Part shown: piece by piece, positions 39,903-41,920 of the stretch | Layout: each line of letters opens with the position of its first letter | How positions within the stretch are numbered: position 1 is the stretch's first letter | Assembly: GCA_036986275.1 (NCBI GenBank) | Contig: BTRG01000013.1 | Span: forward strand, 1 to 41,920 | Length of the DNA: 41,920 nucleotides | Source: BTRG01 sp036986275 | Lineage (GTDB): Bacteria; Pseudomonadota; Gammaproteobacteria; Acidiferrobacterales; SZUA-150 | Direction: 5' to 3' | The notes under the pieces: generated by a model | What the model saw: the letters and a program-made list of their open reading frames with translations, nothing else | Database searches by the model: none | What the model was told of the DNA's origin: nothing | Made by a program: the position numbers and the translations under genes

Positions 39903-41807
39903 TTGTCAGACAGCGCTCAAGTTTTAGGACCCAACGGTCCCTTCGTTTCCGCCCAATCCGGTTTTACTGCCCGTCCTGCGCAACAGCGGATGGCATCCAC
40001 CATTGAGTCGGCCATCTCGGAACTTGATGTGCTGGTGACTGAATCCGGGACCGGCACGGGCAAGACATTCGCTTATCTGGTGCCAGCGCTGCTTTCGGGC
40101 AAGAAAGTCGTGGTTTCCACCGGTACCAAGCACCTGCAGGAGCAACTCTTCCATCGCGATCTACCGGTCGTTTTAACCGCCCTGGGTCTGACGTTAAGCA
40201 CGGCCCTGCTTAAGGGGCGCGCCAATTACCTCTGCCTGTATCGTTTGCATCGAAATGACCTTGTGGACCGATTTCAATCCGGGGAGGTTTCATCTACGTT
40301 AACGCGTATACGATCCTGGGCAGTGCATACTCGCAGCGGGGATATTGCCGAGGCGGAGGGTGTGGCGGAGGATGCGGCCATCTGGCCACAAGTTACTTCG
40401 ACGACTGAAAACTGTCTTGGCAGTCAGTGTGAGGATTACGACAAATGTTTCGTGGCCAAGGCGCGGCGTAACGCATTGGAAGCCGATGTGGTGGTGGTAA
40501 ACCATCATTTGTTTTTTGCCGATCTGGTCTTGCGCGAAGAGGGGTTTGGTCAATTACTGCCGGCTGCCGAGGCTGTTGTCTTTGACGAAGCCCATCAGCT
40601 ACCGGAGATAGCAACACAGTTTTTCGGCCAGAATGTAAGTCACCAACAGTTGAAAGGCCTGTGTCGTGACATTGTTGTCGAAGAGGCACGGGAACAAAGT
40701 GCGGTAAAGGGGCTGCCGGAAGGTGTGCGCACGCTGGAGAAGGCGGTAGCGGATTTTCGCCTGGCCCTTGGGCCGGCAGGCCGGCGCTTGTCGTGGAAAC
40801 AGCTTGCTTCGCGTACTGTTTTCAATGCCATGAAGACTTTACAGAAAGAGTTAGGAGTGTTGCTGGATAAACTGGAAATAGCGGCCACCCATGGCGAAGG
40901 TCTGGCGCAATGCTATCGTCGTGCCGATGCGCTGCTCAATCGTCTGTATGAGGTAACGGACGCAGACTCGCAGGACCACTTGTCCTGGATAGAAACCGAC
41001 AAGTATGGTTTTCGCCTTCATGTCACACCCTTGAATGTTGCCCGTGACTTCAGGCCAGTCATGGATGCAATGCCGCGCGCCTGGATTTTCATATCCGCAA
41101 CGTTGGCGGTAAATGGGGATTTCAGTTTATTTTGCAGGCAACTGGGTCTGGAAGATGCGCGCACAGGGTGTTGGGACAGTCCATTTGATTATGCGCAACA
41201 GGGCTTGATGTTCTTCCCTGCCAGCATGCCACTGCCCTCTGATCCAGCCTATATCTCATCCATGCTGGAATATGCTATTCCGGTTATAGAGGCCAGTCAG
41301 GGGCGGGCGTTTGTCCTGTTTACCAGTTATCGTGCCTTGAATGAGGCGGCACGCATACTGGCGGACAGGCTGGATTACCCATTGCTGATACAGGGCAGCG
41401 CCCCACGAACGGATCTGTTGGCCAGTTTTCGCAAGGCCGGGAATGCCGTGCTATTGGGTACGGGCAGTTTCTGGGAGGGTGTGGACGTGCAGGGTGAGGC
41501 CTTGTCATGCGTAATCATAGACAAGTTGCCGTTTGCAGCGCCGGATGATCCGGTGTTGCGTGCACGTTGTGAGGCCATGGAGCAGGCCGGTGAGAATCCT
41601 TTCATGTATTACCAGGTTCCGGTAGCCATTATTGCCTTAAAGCAGGGAGTGGGGCGATTGATTCGCGATGAGCAGGACCGCGGCGTATTAATGATTTGTG
41701 ATCCACGTTTGCACAGTAAAGGTTATGGCAAGAAGTTTCTTGCCAGTCTGCCACCCATGACACGCACTCGCGAACTTGCAGAGGTTGAAGAATTCTTCTC
41801 AAGCTAG
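39903..41807 (+). CDS. DinG/YoaA-type iron-sulfur DNA helicase
   Basis: 5'-3' helicase of the XPD family, acting on D-loops, R-loops or stalled forks. The 634-residue protein has Walker A ESGTGTGKTFAYLVPALLS (about 47-65), four Cys for a 4Fe-4S cluster (YLCLYR and ENCLGSQCEDYDKC), VVNHHLFFADL, the DEAH box VVFDEAHQL, and the C-terminal motifs SATLAVNG, GSFWEGVDVQG and GVGRLIRDEQDRG. Length and motifs fit YoaA more than DinG proper. The start is TTG at 39903, without a good ribosome binding site; Met30 is a later alternative but would cut the Q-motif-like region (FTARPAQQRMA). Confidence 0.93.
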   Translation: MSDSAQVLGPNGPFVSAQSGFTARPAQQRMASTIESAISELDVLVTESGTGTGKTFAYLVPALLSGKKVVVSTGTKHLQEQLFHRDLPVVLTALGLTLSTALLKGRANYLCLYRLHRNDLVDRFQSGEVSSTLTRIRSWAVHTRSGDIAEAEGVAEDAAIWPQVTSTTENCLGSQCEDYDKCFVAKARRNALEADVVVVNHHLFFADLVLREEGFGQLLPAAEAVVFDEAHQLPEIATQFFGQNVSHQQLKGLCRDIVVEEAREQSAVKGLPEGVRTLEKAVADFRLALGPAGRRLSWKQLASRTVFNAMKTLQKELGVLLDKLEIAATHGEGLAQCYRRADALLNRLYEVTDADSQDHLSWIETDKYGFRLHVTPLNVARDFRPVMDAMPRAWIFISATLAVNGDFSLFCRQLGLEDARTGCWDSPFDYAQQGLMFFPASMPLPSDPAYISSMLEYAIPVIEASQGRAFVLFTSYRALNEAARILADRLDYPLLIQGSAPRTDLLASFRKAGNAVLLGTGSFWEGVDVQGEALSCVIIDKLPFAAPDDPVLRARCEAMEQAGENPFMYYQVPVAIIALKQGVGRLIRDEQDRGVLMICDPRLHSKGYGKKFLASLPPMTRTRELAEVEEFFSS

Positions 41808-41880
41808 GAGTCTGTCGGATTTAAGCGTACCAAGTTGGTATAATTGCGAGCAGCAATAACCCTACTACAAAGGCCCACCG

Positions 41881-41920
41881 ATGTCCGGCAAATTCCGAAC
41901 CATTGACCGAGAGACCGCCT
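41881..41920 (+). CDS. Start of an IS1182-type transposase (cut by the window edge)
   Basis: ATG with AAAGG upstream opens MSGKFRTIDRETA, which resembles the N terminus of IS1182-family transposases ('RxIDRETxxLLPPSVxEWLP'). Only 13 residues are visible, so the assignment rests on a short match. The 70 bp before it include TATAAT at 41839-41844, a possible transposase promoter, and would hold the left inverted repeat. Confidence 0.5.
   Translation, partial: MSGKFRTIDRETA

Overview
The window looks like a gammaproteobacterial chromosome carrying one small integrated phage-like element. Evidence for the lineage: the order mltD-gloB-yafS-like methyltransferase-rnhA-dnaQ matches the Escherichia coli neighbourhood; a system I ccm cytochrome c maturation block is present; and gltX lies on the same arm as a tRNA-Ala(GGC)/tRNA-Glu(TTC) pair, as in pseudomonads. 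The order or genus cannot be fixed from the sequence alone.

Layout. 1-7.9 kb: fabI (minus), then a four-gene peptide-type ABC importer (binding protein, two permeases, a double ATPase of YejF/DppDF type). 7.6-15.0 kb: small secreted protein, mltD, gloB, methyltransferase, rnhA, a higBA toxin-antitoxin pair, a 461-bp inverted-repeat-bounded patch holding two REP-like palindromes and a dead RAYT transposase start, dnaQ, a MITE-like non-coding repeat, a 5'-3' exonuclease and a small conserved protein. 15.2-24.8 kb: small HMA-like protein, HIT hydrolase, frameshifted ppsA, ccmI-ccmH-ccmF on the minus strand (ccmG absent), a decayed two-receiver regulator, an intact CheY-like receiver and gltX. 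25.2-28.9 kb: two overlapping AT-rich sensor histidine kinases.

28,865-38,125 is an integrated element bounded by a 48-bp direct repeat of the tRNA-Glu 3' end. It carries a tyrosine integrase, an AlpA-like regulator, a CHC2-type primase fragment, a RecA-fold helicase, an iteron-like repeat cluster, a P27-type small terminase, an HK97-type major capsid protein, a ribbon-helix-helix protein with its own consensus promoter, and a GNAT toxin-like gene preceded by an unreported 50-residue partner. No large terminase, portal, prohead protease, tail or lysis gene is visible, so it resembles a capsid-encoding phage satellite or a strongly reduced prophage rather than a self-sufficient phage. A sigma70-like promoter followed about 90 bp later by a very long intrinsic-terminator hairpin sits just before the capsid gene and could encode a small RNA or an attenuator.

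38.1 kb to the end: intact tRNA-Glu and tRNA-Ala (minus) with a promoter, an HD-GYP response regulator, a DinG/YoaA-type helicase, and the first codons of what looks like an IS1182-type transposase at the edge. The element, toxin-antitoxin pairs, REP/RAYT remnant and the edge IS are the accessory parts; the rest is core metabolism, replication and signalling.
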